The notes under the pieces: generated by a model | Told to the model about the DNA's origin: nothing | Databases searched by the model: none | The model's input: only the letters and a program-made list of their open reading frames with translations | Translations under genes and position numbers: made by a program | Assembly: GCA_910579185.1 (NCBI GenBank) | Contig: CAJTTG010000005.1 | Location: 118,028-164,132, forward strand | From: an uncultured Muribaculaceae bacterium | GTDB lineage: Bacteria; Bacteroidota; Bacteroidia; Bacteroidales; Muribaculaceae | DNA: 46,105 bases | Direction: 5' to 3' | Part shown: positions 24,564 through 32,565 of the stretch, piece after piece | Layout: every line of letters begins with the position of its first letter | Numbering within the stretch: position 1 is the stretch's first letter

Positions 24564-25046
24564 TCAGCCGGGATAGTTGAGGTTGGCTTCCGTCGGACAT
24601 GTAAGCACTTCGTCGAGGTAGCGGCGCGCCTCTTTGCGAGCGTCGGGCAGATCCATGTAGGAATAGTTGCCGCAGTCACGTGGAGTGGCGCCGGGGATCT
24701 CGCCGTTGTAGTCGGCAATGAATTCGAATGTCTCGCGGATCAGGGGAAGTATCTGGGCTGAGGTGAAAGCTCCGTTGACGATCAGGTAGTTTCCGGTGCG
24801 GCATCCCATGGGACCCCAGTAGACGATCCGCTCTTTCCATTGCGGATGGTTGCGCAGGAATGTGGCTGCAAGATGCTCGATGGTGTGGAGTGTGGCTCCC
24901 GACAGCGGCGCCTGACGGTTGGGCTCGGTCATGCGGATGTCGAATGTGGTCAATATATCGCCTGACTCTGTCTGGTCTGTGCGCGAAACATATATGCCGC
25001 GCAGAAGGGTCAGGTGGTCAACGGTGAAACTTGCGATCTTTTCCAT
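24564..25046 (-). CDS. luxS: S-ribosylhomocysteine lyase (LuxS)
   Basis: Splits S-ribosylhomocysteine into homocysteine and the AI-2 precursor DPD. 160 residues from the ATG at 25046 (MEKIASFTVDH), the normal length. The metal motif HTIEHLAATFLR, the catalytic-cysteine loop GPMGCRTGNY and the third-ligand motif DCGNYSYMD are intact. It follows mtnN by 35 nt; the two catalyse consecutive steps of the activated methyl cycle. Confidence 0.95.
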   Translation of the reverse strand: MEKIASFTVDHLTLLRGIYVSRTDQTESGDILTTFDIRMTEPNRQAPLSGATLHTIEHLAATFLRNHPQWKERIVYWGPMGCRTGNYLIVNGAFTSAQILPLIRETFEFIADYNGEIPGATPRDCGNYSYMDLPDARKEARRYLDEVLTCPTEANLNYPG

Positions 25047-25081
25047 GATTATGATGGTGATGGCGTCTCTTTTGGGGTGGG

Positions 25082-25768
25082 TCAGTCTGTGAGTTCCTGA
25101 ATTATCTGGCGAAGCATGTCGAATGTGTGTTGCGGTGCTTCTTCCCAGAAGTTCTGGTATTGGGCGATGTTGTCGTCGGCTCCGGGGGTGTCGGAGATCA
25201 CGCGCATGCAGGCAAACGGGATCTGACGGAGATAGCACACCTGGGCTATGGCTGCCGATTCCATGTCGACGGCATCTACGTCGGGGTAGAGGCTACGGAT
25301 GCGGCTGACCACTTCAGGATCGCTTACAAAAATATCGCCGGAGCACACAAGCCCATGTTTCACGGTGTCGCCTTCATGCAGACACGGCAGACTGTTGACC
25401 ATGTCGGTGGTGTGGAAGAAGCGCGGACATCCTGCGGCATCGCCCCATTCTGTGCCCGGGCCGCACCATACGTCATGGTAGGCTACGCGTGTGCCTACCA
25501 CAATGTCGAGTATGCCGGCATTGCCGCCGGTTCCTCCGGCTACGCCGGTGTTGATGATCAGTTCAGGCTTGAAAAGGTCGATAAGCGTCATGGTTCCCAT
25601 TGCGGCATTGACTTTGCCGATGCCGCATTTCATGGCCACGATCTCGGCTTGGCCGATTGTGCCGGTGTGGAACGTGAAGCCGTTGATTTCTGTTTCTGTG
25701 GGATTTTCCAAGAGATGGAGCAGCAAGGCAAGCTCTTTGTCCATTGCTACGATTACGCCTATTTTCAT
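25082..25768 (-). CDS. mtnN: 5'-methylthioadenosine/S-adenosylhomocysteine nucleosidase (MtnN/Pfs)
   Basis: Releases adenine from SAH and MTA, feeding luxS. 228 residues with MKIGVIVAMDKEL at the N-terminus, NTGVAGG (phosphorylase-fold loop), VDMESAAIAQVC with the substrate-binding Met-Glu, and the catalytic aspartate in RVISDTPG. First gene of the AI-2 operon; TAAATTTG at 25794-25801 predicts a leader of about 20 nt. Confidence 0.95.
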   Translation of the reverse strand: MKIGVIVAMDKELALLLHLLENPTETEINGFTFHTGTIGQAEIVAMKCGIGKVNAAMGTMTLIDLFKPELIINTGVAGGTGGNAGILDIVVGTRVAYHDVWCGPGTEWGDAAGCPRFFHTTDMVNSLPCLHEGDTVKHGLVCSGDIFVSDPEVVSRIRSLYPDVDAVDMESAAIAQVCYLRQIPFACMRVISDTPGADDNIAQYQNFWEEAPQHTFDMLRQIIQELTD

Positions 25769-25793
25769 TGTCGGTCTTTTTGGAGTTGGATTG

Positions 25794-25801
25794 CAAATTT
25801 A
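25794..25801 (-). promoter_or_regulatory. -7 element of the mtnN-luxS operon
   Basis: TAAATTTG on the minus strand, 25 nt before mtnN. Confidence 0.65.
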
Positions 25802-25833
25802 CGAATTTTAGTGGTGATCCACATGCTTTTTGC

Positions 25834-25841
25834 TATATTTG
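25834..25841 (+). promoter_or_regulatory. -7 element of the esterase gene, 4 nt before the start codon
   Basis: TATATTTG, then TAGC, then ATG at 25846. Same 4-nt distance as lpxB. Confidence 0.7.
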
Positions 25842-25845
25842 TAGC

Positions 25846-26676
25846 ATGAAAACTTTAATCTTACGTTTCGCCGCGTTGGCTGCGGCTTTGTTTATGCTCT
25901 GGATTCCGGCTGTGGCTTTGGAGATCCGGAGTGTACCTACCGGCAATCTCCCACAGGAGGCTTTGGTGACGGTTGCGGTACCTGAGTGTTATGACACGGA
26001 TTCGGAATCAGTGCGTTTCCCAGTTGTTTATCTGCTGAATGGCCATGGCGGTGACCACACGTCGTGGTCAAAGATTGTGGATCTTGATTCGCTGGCTACG
26101 GAACATGGATTTGTGATTGTCTGTCCTGCCGGGCTCAACAGTTGGTATTTTGATGCGCCGGCCGATTCTGCCATGAGGATGGAGAGTTACATAGTTGAGG
26201 ATCTCGTGCCTTGGGTGGATGCCAATTACCGTACCATCCCGGAACCGTCGCAACGCGCTGTCTCCGGTCTGAGTATGGGTGGACATGGCGCCCTTTGGCT
26301 TGCGTTCCGTCATCCGGATCTGTTTGGAAATGCCGGATCGACAAGCGGAGGGGTCGACTTCCGTCCGTGGCCTTCGAAGTGGAATATCGCTGATCGCCTC
26401 GGGGCTTATTGCGACAACAGCGCCGTCTGGGATGCGCATACAGTCTATGGGCTGATCGATCTTCCTTCAGTGCGACAGGTAGGAATAATCCTCGATTGCG
26501 GAGAGCAGGATTTCTTTTTCGAAGTCAATACGAAACTCCACAATGCACTCCTTGCGCGAGGCATAGATCACGTCTACCGCACATCGCCCGGTGTGCATAA
26601 CGGTGAATATTGGAGCCGTTCCATTCTTCCCCACCTTGAATTCTTCGCCCGTAATTTTCGGGCGGTACGCGATTGA
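25846..26676 (+). CDS. secreted alpha/beta-hydrolase esterase (esterase D/FrmB/Ag85-like)
   Basis: 276 residues after an N-terminal signal peptide (MKTLILRFAALAAALFMLWIP, cut before about residue 25). The domain has the putative-esterase pattern: VVYLLNGHGGDHTSW oxyanion region, nucleophile GLSMGGHGA near residue 145, acid in ILDCGEQDFFF and histidine in SPGVHNGEYW. Probably removes acyl groups such as feruloyl or acetyl from glycans in the periplasm, as many Bacteroidales homologues do; the substrate is inferred. The open frame upstream of 25846 overlaps the promoter, so that start was rejected. Confidence 0.88.
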   Translation: MKTLILRFAALAAALFMLWIPAVALEIRSVPTGNLPQEALVTVAVPECYDTDSESVRFPVVYLLNGHGGDHTSWSKIVDLDSLATEHGFVIVCPAGLNSWYFDAPADSAMRMESYIVEDLVPWVDANYRTIPEPSQRAVSGLSMGGHGALWLAFRHPDLFGNAGSTSGGVDFRPWPSKWNIADRLGAYCDNSAVWDAHTVYGLIDLPSVRQVGIILDCGEQDFFFEVNTKLHNALLARGIDHVYRTSPGVHNGEYWSRSILPHLEFFARNFRAVRD

Positions 26677-26696
26677 CAGCTTGAAAGTTGATACAA

Positions 26697-26734
26697 CAAA
26701 GCCGGTGGATTCTGTTGACTATCCACCGGCTTTG
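26697..26734. terminator. bidirectional terminator between convergent genes
   Basis: CAAAGCCGGTGGAT pairs perfectly with ATCCACCGGCTTTG around a 10-nt loop; the CAAAG/CTTTG ends give short A/T runs on both strands. Confidence 0.8.
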
Positions 26735-26751
26735 ATATTTCTTGATGTCGT

Positions 26752-27468
26752 TTAGAAGTTATAGCCGAGGGTTATGTCGAAGAGATTGCCGTGCATTTCA
26801 TATTTTTCTTTGACCGAGATGCCGGATTCGTTGGTGTATTTATGATCACGGGCAATGTCACACATGCCGACTGCTCCTGAAACGGCAACATAGTAGTGGT
26901 CGGAAAGTGTTGCACCTACACCGAAACGCCATTTGATGTCGGCGCGGTTGAAGTCGCCATCGTTGCCGAAAAGGGGCGCGTCAATTGAGAATTTGTCAAC
27001 TGAGTAATGCGTTTTTCCTTTGAATGAAATGTTGACTTCAGGGCCGGTGAAGAAGGTTACGCGGATGTCGGGTGTGAAATCGAAGTTGTAGCCTACATGC
27101 AGCGGAATGCGGATACCCCACTGACGGGTGGACGCTCCTTTTATTCTGGCATCAGTGTCAAGGGCATCGCCGGCAACGCTTTTGTCGATTGAGTAGGTGT
27201 TGTAGTAGATTCCTACGCCGGGCTGGAAGTACAGGTTTTTCCATACGGGCATGTTGTAGATCCCTTCAACGCTAAAACCTGATCCATTGCCAAACATATC
27301 GTATTTGATGGGAGTGCCGGCTACTGATACATCTCCGGGGCTTGCCAGTTCGTAGCTGAGGCGCACGCCGAAATATGAGTGGTTGTCGGGGTTGTCGAAA
27401 ATATCCTGAGCATTAGTAGCTGTAGCTGATAATGCCATGGTCACGAGGGCGATAATTGATTTTTTCAT
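26752..27468 (-). CDS. outer-membrane beta-barrel protein (porin/PorT-like)
   Basis: 238 residues. Signal peptide MKKSIIALVTMALSATATNA then about eight alternating amphipathic strands (YFGVRLSYELASP, FSVEGIYNMP, LYFQPGVGIYYNTYSI, WGIRIPLHVGYNF, IRVTFFTGPEV, WRFGVGATLS, HYYVAVSGAVG) and a C-terminal phenylalanine (ITLGYNF), the signal for BAM assembly. Small outer-membrane barrel of unknown role; transcribed alone with a TTG-N18-TAATTTTG promoter. Confidence 0.85.
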   Translation of the reverse strand: MKKSIIALVTMALSATATNAQDIFDNPDNHSYFGVRLSYELASPGDVSVAGTPIKYDMFGNGSGFSVEGIYNMPVWKNLYFQPGVGIYYNTYSIDKSVAGDALDTDARIKGASTRQWGIRIPLHVGYNFDFTPDIRVTFFTGPEVNISFKGKTHYSVDKFSIDAPLFGNDGDFNRADIKWRFGVGATLSDHYYVAVSGAVGMCDIARDHKYTNESGISVKEKYEMHGNLFDITLGYNF

Positions 27469-27499
27469 AGTTGAACGTCTTTGTGGTTTATGTTTGATG

Positions 27500-27507
27500 C
27501 AAAATTA
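27500..27507 (-). promoter_or_regulatory. -7 element of the barrel gene
   Basis: TAATTTTG on the minus strand with TTG 18 nt upstream; leader about 27 nt. Confidence 0.65.
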
Positions 27508-27550
27508 CTATTTCATGCGGTCTGGCAATGATACAGGATTGTTAAAAATT

Positions 27551-27588
27551 GCAAAAGCCGTCCGTTGCTGATTTCGGGCGGCTTTTGT
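27551..27588 (-). terminator. terminator of rng
   Basis: CAAAAGCCG (27552-27560) pairs with CGGCTTTTG (27579-27587), downstream of the rng stop. Confidence 0.75.
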
Positions 27589-27639
27589 CTGTCTGTTTCT
27601 TTGTGGCCGTTTGTATGTTAATTCAGTTGGCCACCGGAG

Positions 27640-29268
27640 CTATTCCTCCTGTTGGGTTCTTTGCTTGGCTTTTCGTTTTGTTTTTGTGGCCGACGAGTCG
27701 ATATCTTTTTCCTCTTTGATGTCGATTTCGTTATGGTTCTTGTCGAGAACCTTGTATTCAAGATAGGCCAGGGCCTGATCCGGCAGTATGCGGAACTTTC
27801 GGCCGAGTTCCATTCTCCATTTCCGGTAAGGGGAGAGCAGGCCTTTTTTCAGATATGCGTCGACAAATGGATGGACGTACATGATGAAGTCCTGAACTTT
27901 CAGGTCGTCGATCAGATAGTGGAGCTTTTCCTTCAGTGTGTCGGTGAACAGCAGCGATGGCTGGACCTGTCCTTTTCCGAAGCAGGAAGGGCATGTCTCG
28001 GTTGTCACTATGTCGAGAGCCGGACGTACGCGCTGACGGGTGATCTGCATAAGACCAAACTTGCTAAGAGGGAGTATGTTGTGGCGTGCGCGGTCGCCTT
28101 GCATTATCTCTTTCATGTGCTCGTAGAGCTTCTGGCGATGTTCGGCCTTGGCCATATCGATGAAGTCGATCACTATGATGCCGCCCATGTCGCGAAGACG
28201 GAGCTGACGGGCAATCTCGTCGGCAGCGCGGAGGTTGACCTCAAGTGCGTTGCTCTCCTGATCGTTGGCGGCCTTGGAGCGGTTGCCGGAGTTGACATCG
28301 ATCACGTGGAGTGCTTCCGTGTGTTCGATGATGATGTAGGCTCCGCTGCGGAACGACACTGTCTTGCCAAACGACGATTTGATCTGTTTGGTGATATTGA
28401 AATGATCGAAAATCGGTTCGTCTTTTTTGTAGAGCTGAACGATTTCCTTGCGCTCCGGGGCTATGAGTCCCACATATTCAGAGATCTGTTTGTAGGTCTC
28501 TTCGTCGTTGACCTGTACGCTTTCGAATTCGGGATTGAAGATGTCGCGCAACACACCGACTATGCGGCTTTCTTCTTGGAATACAAGTGCCGGGGCTGTT
28601 GACGTGCGTGCTTTCTCGATGGTCTCTTCCCAGTATCTGACGAGTGTTTTCATCTCGTGGATAAGTTCGGCCACGCGCTTGCCTTCGGCCGATGTGCGGA
28701 TAATGACTCCGAAGTTCTTCGGGCGGATGCTTTCCATCAGTTGGCGCAGACGCATTTTTTCTTCGGATGTCTTGATTTTCTGGGATATGGAGACTTTGTC
28801 GCCGAACGGGATCAGTACCATGTAGCGTCCGGTAAGCGTTATCTCGGTGGTCAGACGGGGACCTTTGGATGAGATGGGCTCCTTGACTATCTGAACGAGC
28901 AGTTCTTGTCCGGGAGTGAGCACATCGGCTATCGTGCCGTGTTTGTCAATGTCCGGCTTGAGATCCATTTTCGATATGGACTGCACGGTGCGCTCCTTGC
29001 GGTCGAGGGCTTTGGTGAGGAATGAGGAGTAGGATGAAAACTGAGAGCCAAGATCTAAGTAGTGGAGGAAAGCGTCTTTTTCGTAACCCACGTTGACAAA
29101 GGCGGCATTCAGTCCCGGCATCAGTTTCTTCACTTTTGCCAGATAGATGTCGCCCACAGCGTAGGTGATGTCGCGTGCCTCTTTCTGAAGTGAAACCAGA
29201 CGGCCCTCTTCCGTGAGGGCTATCGACACTTCTTTGGGCTGCACGTCGACGATTAGATCGCTTCGCAT
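27640..29268 (-). CDS. rng: ribonuclease E/G (Rng)
   Basis: 542-residue endoribonuclease for rRNA 5'-end maturation and mRNA decay. S1 domain at about residues 38-125 (VGDIYLAKVKKLMPGLNAAFVNVG is its start), RNase H-like middle, catalytic acidic residues in VIDVNSGNR and GGIIVIDFIDM, and the zinc link CPSCFGKG. It lacks the long C-terminal scaffold of E. coli RNase E, as in RNase G. The lysine/arginine-rich tail (TKTKRKAKQRTQ) may bind RNA. Gene order HU, COX24-type, rng. The strongly structured spacer upstream may be its leader. Confidence 0.94.
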   Translation of the reverse strand: MRSDLIVDVQPKEVSIALTEEGRLVSLQKEARDITYAVGDIYLAKVKKLMPGLNAAFVNVGYEKDAFLHYLDLGSQFSSYSSFLTKALDRKERTVQSISKMDLKPDIDKHGTIADVLTPGQELLVQIVKEPISSKGPRLTTEITLTGRYMVLIPFGDKVSISQKIKTSEEKMRLRQLMESIRPKNFGVIIRTSAEGKRVAELIHEMKTLVRYWEETIEKARTSTAPALVFQEESRIVGVLRDIFNPEFESVQVNDEETYKQISEYVGLIAPERKEIVQLYKKDEPIFDHFNITKQIKSSFGKTVSFRSGAYIIIEHTEALHVIDVNSGNRSKAANDQESNALEVNLRAADEIARQLRLRDMGGIIVIDFIDMAKAEHRQKLYEHMKEIMQGDRARHNILPLSKFGLMQITRQRVRPALDIVTTETCPSCFGKGQVQPSLLFTDTLKEKLHYLIDDLKVQDFIMYVHPFVDAYLKKGLLSPYRKWRMELGRKFRILPDQALAYLEYKVLDKNHNEIDIKEEKDIDSSATKTKRKAKQRTQQEE

Positions 29269-29305
29269 TGGCTTAGTCTTTTTAAATTGGGTTGATAGAT
29301 TAAAA

Positions 29306-29380
29306 ACACAGAGAACAAACTCGCGACGGACACAATGCTCCCGCTATCGTGGGTGTGCCGGCGTCAGGTTTGTTCTGTGT
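29306..29380 (-). promoter_or_regulatory. structured leader of rng
   Basis: 13-bp stem: ACACAG and AACAAAC arms (29306-29320, 2-nt bulge) pair with GTTTGTT and CTGTGT (29368-29380). Inner CACA/TGTG and CCC/GGG pairs make a long arm. It lies between the hairpin at 29406-29424 and the rng start at 29268, so it would be part of the rng 5' leader. Confidence 0.6.
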
Positions 29381-29390
29381 ATAGCGTGTC

Positions 29391-29424
29391 AAAAAATAGT
29401 TGTCGCGGGATTGTCGCAATCCCG
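29391..29424 (-). terminator. hairpin after the COX24-type gene, partial terminator candidate
   Basis: CGGGATTG (29406-29413) pairs with CAATCCCG (29417-29424) over a 3-nt loop; six T's follow on the minus strand but 9 nt from the stem. Weaker than a standard terminator, so read-through into rng is possible. Confidence 0.5.
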
Positions 29425-29445
29425 GAAGTTAATCAACGCCGTTGA

Positions 29446-29535
29446 TTATTTCTTCTTGTGACGGTTCTTTCTGAGACGTTTTTTGCGCTTGTGAGTAGCC
29501 ATTTTGTGGCCTTTTCTTTTCTTTCCGCTAGGCAT
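29446..29535 (-). CDS. 29-residue AURKAIP1/COX24-domain basic protein (probable ribosomal protein)
   Basis: Tiny ORF of 29 residues, too short for ordinary gene finding: starts MPSGKKRKGHKMATHKRKK and ends LRKNRHKKK. More than half the residues are Lys, Arg or His. It matches the short AURKAIP1/COX24 proteins found across Bacteroidetes; the mitochondrial member of the family is ribosomal protein mS38. Role in the ribosome is therefore likely but inferred. It stands between HU (32-nt gap) and rng. Confidence 0.88.
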   Translation of the reverse strand: MPSGKKRKGHKMATHKRKKRLRKNRHKKK

Positions 29536-29567
29536 GTTACTCTGTTATTAAAAGGTTGTTGGTAAAT

Positions 29568-29840
29568 TTATTTAACTTCTTCCATGAACACTTTGGCCGG
29601 CTTGAATGCAGGGATCTTGTGCTCGGGGATGATGATAGTGGTGTTCTTGGAAATATTACGGGCTGTTTTTTCTGAGCGAGTCTTCACGATGAAGCTGCCG
29701 AAGCCGCGGAGATATACGTTTTCACCATGTGCCAGAGAATCTTTCACTACTTCCATGAACTTTTCTACTGTTGCGAGCACATTGGCTTTTTCAATGCCGG
29801 TTGACTTGGCAATTTCGTTTACGATATCAGCTTTAGTCAT
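29568..29840 (-). CDS. HU/IHF-family DNA-binding protein
   Basis: 90-residue nucleoid protein that bends DNA as a dimer. MTKADIVNEIAKSTGIEK begins the helical body, RGFGSFIVKTRSEKTARN forms the saddle and the start of the DNA-binding arm, and IPAFKPAKVFME closes it. The arm carries IIIPEHKIPAFKP with the proline that intercalates in the minor groove. Near-consensus GATATTTG at 29932-29939 suggests a leader of about 85 nt. Confidence 0.95.
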   Translation of the reverse strand: MTKADIVNEIAKSTGIEKANVLATVEKFMEVVKDSLAHGENVYLRGFGSFIVKTRSEKTARNISKNTTIIIPEHKIPAFKPAKVFMEEVK

Positions 29841-29991
29841 TTTATTGAGCTTTTAATATATAAGTTATTAAATACGTTGAATTCCAAATTGTTAGACGCT
29901 TTTAGCCCCGTAGGGTCGGCTTTAGCAAGTGCAAATATCGTACTTTTTTTTCAATTAGCAGCAATTCCTGACCAACTTTTTGAAATAATCT

Positions 29992-30726
29992 TCACTTTAG
30001 CACGCTTTTACACTCTGCCAGGTCGGAGATTTCGATTGCTCCCGCCGGACATGATATTCCATGGAATGCCCGGTCGGGATGGTACCATACGGCGTGCCAT
30101 CCGGCACCGAGAGCGCCGCGTATGTCGGTGTCGGGATTGTCGCCTATCATGAGATGGTGGGTGGGATCGGTGTCGCCGCTGCGTTCCATGGCATATTCAA
30201 AGATGCGGCGGTCCGGCTTGTTTACGCCTATGTCATCGCTGAGCACCACCAGATCAATCCAAGGCTCGAGTCCGGCGGTGCGGATCTTTCTGAACTGCAC
30301 CTCTTTGAATCCGTTGGACAGACAGCCTATACGCAATCCTCTGTCCCGGATTGTGCGCAATAGATCGATAGCGCCGGGCATCAATGCCTTTTCCCGGGCA
30401 AGATAGTCGAGATAGAGCGTATCGTAGCGGCGAGCCACCTTTTCGGCTTCATCATCCGGCATTCCGGCTTCAGTCAGCGGAAGCATGAACCGTTGAAGCC
30501 GCAGATAATCCCGGCTGATATCGCCAACATTGTATTTTGCCCAGAGAGCCATGTTGTGGATCTCATAACGCTCTGCCCATATTTCCGGCGATTGAAAATA
30601 TTGTTGTAGAATAGGCTCGTCGTGCCACATCTTGACGAGCGATGTATGTGCGTTTGTGGTGAAGTCAATCAGAGTGTCGTCAAGATCCACCCAAATGGTC
30701 GTCAGTCCATGAAACATTTCTTTCAT
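29992..30726 (-). CDS. HAD hydrolase of the YjjG type (nucleotidase)
   Basis: 244 residues with DLDDTLIDF (nucleophile), CLSNGF (motif II), NKPDRRIF (lysine) and MIGDNPDTDIRGA (motif IV), all intact. The YjjG group dephosphorylates non-canonical pyrimidine nucleotides, but substrate is uncertain. The start overlaps the stop of the queuosine-precursor transporter by 4 nt, so they are translationally coupled. Confidence 0.86.
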   Translation of the reverse strand: MKEMFHGLTTIWVDLDDTLIDFTTNAHTSLVKMWHDEPILQQYFQSPEIWAERYEIHNMALWAKYNVGDISRDYLRLQRFMLPLTEAGMPDDEAEKVARRYDTLYLDYLAREKALMPGAIDLLRTIRDRGLRIGCLSNGFKEVQFRKIRTAGLEPWIDLVVLSDDIGVNKPDRRIFEYAMERSGDTDPTHHLMIGDNPDTDIRGALGAGWHAVWYHPDRAFHGISCPAGAIEISDLAECKSVLK

Positions 30727-31406
30727 TTCGAGTCAAATTGAAGTGAGAAAGCATCCGAACCCTCTATTTTCCGCAGACGTTTCACTACGCGGAGCGTGAC
30801 CGGAAGAATTATGATCTCGTATGCTGTTTTCAGTAAGGTCTGTGTCAGGATCAGACTCAGCACCACCCTCCATGGCAGCACACCGCCGAAGGCTATCGGG
30901 AAAAATATGCAGGAATCCACGCCCTCGCCCCAGACAGTGGAGACAATGGCGCGTGCAGAGAAACCGCGCGTGCCCTCATGTCCGGCCTTCATCCGTGCCA
31001 TCACATAGGCGTTGACCATCGATCCGCACAAAAAAGCGGTGAAACTGGCTGCGAATATTCTCGGAACGGCTCCGAAAATCATCTCCATTGCCTCCTGGCC
31101 TTGCCATTGGGCGTCGCCCGGAAGCCAGATCCCGATCTGAAGAAGCAGGCTGACCAGCATATTCATTGCAAATCCAAGCCAGATAATGAAACGCGCTTTG
31201 CGGAAGCCGTAGATCTCCACGATGCAGTCACTGATTATGTACGAGATCGGAAACACGACCACGCCGGCAGTCAGTTGCAGCGGACCCAGCGCGAAGGTCT
31301 TTATTTCCATGAGGTTGGAGGTTATCAGGCAAGTGCAGAAAAGCACAGCCAGAAGCAGAAAAGTCGGAGAGAAAGATGTTCGTTGTTGGTTTTCAGTGTA
31401 ATTCAT
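30723..31406 (-). CDS. queuosine precursor transporter (YhhQ/QPTR family)
   Basis: 227-residue inner-membrane protein with about six helices. The family motif GVVVFPISYIISDCIVEIYG (about residues 38-57) is complete; RARFIIWLGF-like sequence and GEGVDSCIFFPIAF also fit. YhhQ imports preQ0/preQ1 for tRNA queuosine. I chose the ATG at 31406 (MNYTENQQRT) over a GTG 30 nt upstream. It lies just downstream of the exopolysaccharide GT but is functionally unrelated. Confidence 0.88.
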   Translation of the reverse strand: MNYTENQQRTSFSPTFLLLAVLFCTCLITSNLMEIKTFALGPLQLTAGVVVFPISYIISDCIVEIYGFRKARFIIWLGFAMNMLVSLLLQIGIWLPGDAQWQGQEAMEMIFGAVPRIFAASFTAFLCGSMVNAYVMARMKAGHEGTRGFSARAIVSTVWGEGVDSCIFFPIAFGGVLPWRVVLSLILTQTLLKTAYEIIILPVTLRVVKRLRKIEGSDAFSLQFDSK

Positions 31407-31450
31407 AAATCTTGTTTTTAACGAGGTAGCAAGCACTCGGGTTGTGATAC

Positions 31451-32545
31451 TTAAGAAGTTAATAGCGACTCGTATAACGTCGCCGTCTGTCGCGCTATCC
31501 GATCCCAGTCATATTGCCTCAGATCATATTTCCTAATTCTTCTGGGTTCGGATAGTCTTAGATCCATTATTCTTGATAGAGAGTCTATATCTCCGGTTTT
31601 GTAGAAATCATCTTTTTCAAGGCAGGATAATCTGTTGGCCGGTATGTCGCTGGCAATAACATCTAATCCATAGCTCATGGCTTCAAGCAGCGAGAATGGC
31701 AACCCTTCGTGATAAGAAGGTATGACAAAAAGTGAAGCATTGGTCATCAGCTGGTTGAGCTTTTCACCCTTGATGAAGCCTGTCAAGACCACTCCATTTT
31801 TGCGAGCCTCTTGTTTCAGCCACTCCGAATAGCTGTCGGGATGGTCGGCATCGCCGGCTATGGCAAGTTTGAAGCCATCGACCTGTAGTTTGGAGTAAGC
31901 TTCTATCAGATCATGAAATCCTTTTTCCTTTACGAAGCGACCGATAGCAACGATATATTTCCCGGAAGTCAGACCGATTGATTCTATGTAGTCTGTGGCA
32001 GTTGATTTTGCAGGAATAGTAACGCCGTTGAATATCAAGTCTGTGTCTGTCCGGCCGTAATTATCCTTTAGAATGTTGGAAATGACATTGGAGATGACAA
32101 TTACCCGGTTGCTGAACCGAGTGCCGAATCTCTCACCGGTTTTTAGCACCCATTTGGCGAGCCGACCCCATTTCTGGCGGTCATAATCCGGCCCATGATT
32201 TGTCATCACCACCTTCATGCCGAGCAATCGTGCAAATGGAATCATTATCGCAGGCCCGATTGCATGAACATGAAGGATATCGGCTTTCAGCCTTTTCGCC
32301 TTGATGATGGCAAGGAAAGTGTGGATAATAGCCTCTATGCTTTTTTTTCGGGGGGCATAGACATCAATCAGGTCAACACCTTTATAGCTGTTGATCGGAG
32401 TTGTCGTGTCAATGTAGGGGGTGCGTCGTATCACAGTCACACGGTGGCCAAGAGCTGCAATGCGAGGATATAATTCCTGACAGTGCGTTTCCACTCCGCC
32501 TTGAATTTCTGGAATTCCACGTGTACCGGTTACGACAATATGCAT
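31451..32545 (-). CDS. glycosyltransferase family 4 (last gene of the exopolysaccharide locus)
   Basis: 364 residues, GT-B fold. VVTGTRGIPEIQGGVETHCQ at the N-terminus resembles the acceptor loop of DUF1972-type rhamnosyl/galactosyl transferases. The donor side has IVAIGRFVKEKGFHDLIEAY and the GT4 EX7E motif in YHEGLPFSLLEAMSYG. Adds one sugar to the repeat unit; sugar unknown. It is 20 nt after the radical SAM gene. Confidence 0.88.
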   Translation of the reverse strand: MHIVVTGTRGIPEIQGGVETHCQELYPRIAALGHRVTVIRRTPYIDTTTPINSYKGVDLIDVYAPRKKSIEAIIHTFLAIIKAKRLKADILHVHAIGPAIMIPFARLLGMKVVMTNHGPDYDRQKWGRLAKWVLKTGERFGTRFSNRVIVISNVISNILKDNYGRTDTDLIFNGVTIPAKSTATDYIESIGLTSGKYIVAIGRFVKEKGFHDLIEAYSKLQVDGFKLAIAGDADHPDSYSEWLKQEARKNGVVLTGFIKGEKLNQLMTNASLFVIPSYHEGLPFSLLEAMSYGLDVIASDIPANRLSCLEKDDFYKTGDIDSLSRIMDLRLSEPRRIRKYDLRQYDWDRIARQTATLYESLLTS

Positions 32546-32565
32546 TTAAACTTGATATTAAATTG

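Noticed and set aside
24533..24718. N-terminal extension of the AlbA_2 protein
   Set aside because: It would overlap luxS; the domain begins after the ATG at 24532.
25744..25845. Upstream start for the esterase
   Set aside because: It would place the promoter and the mtnN start inside the gene; the signal peptide begins at 25846.
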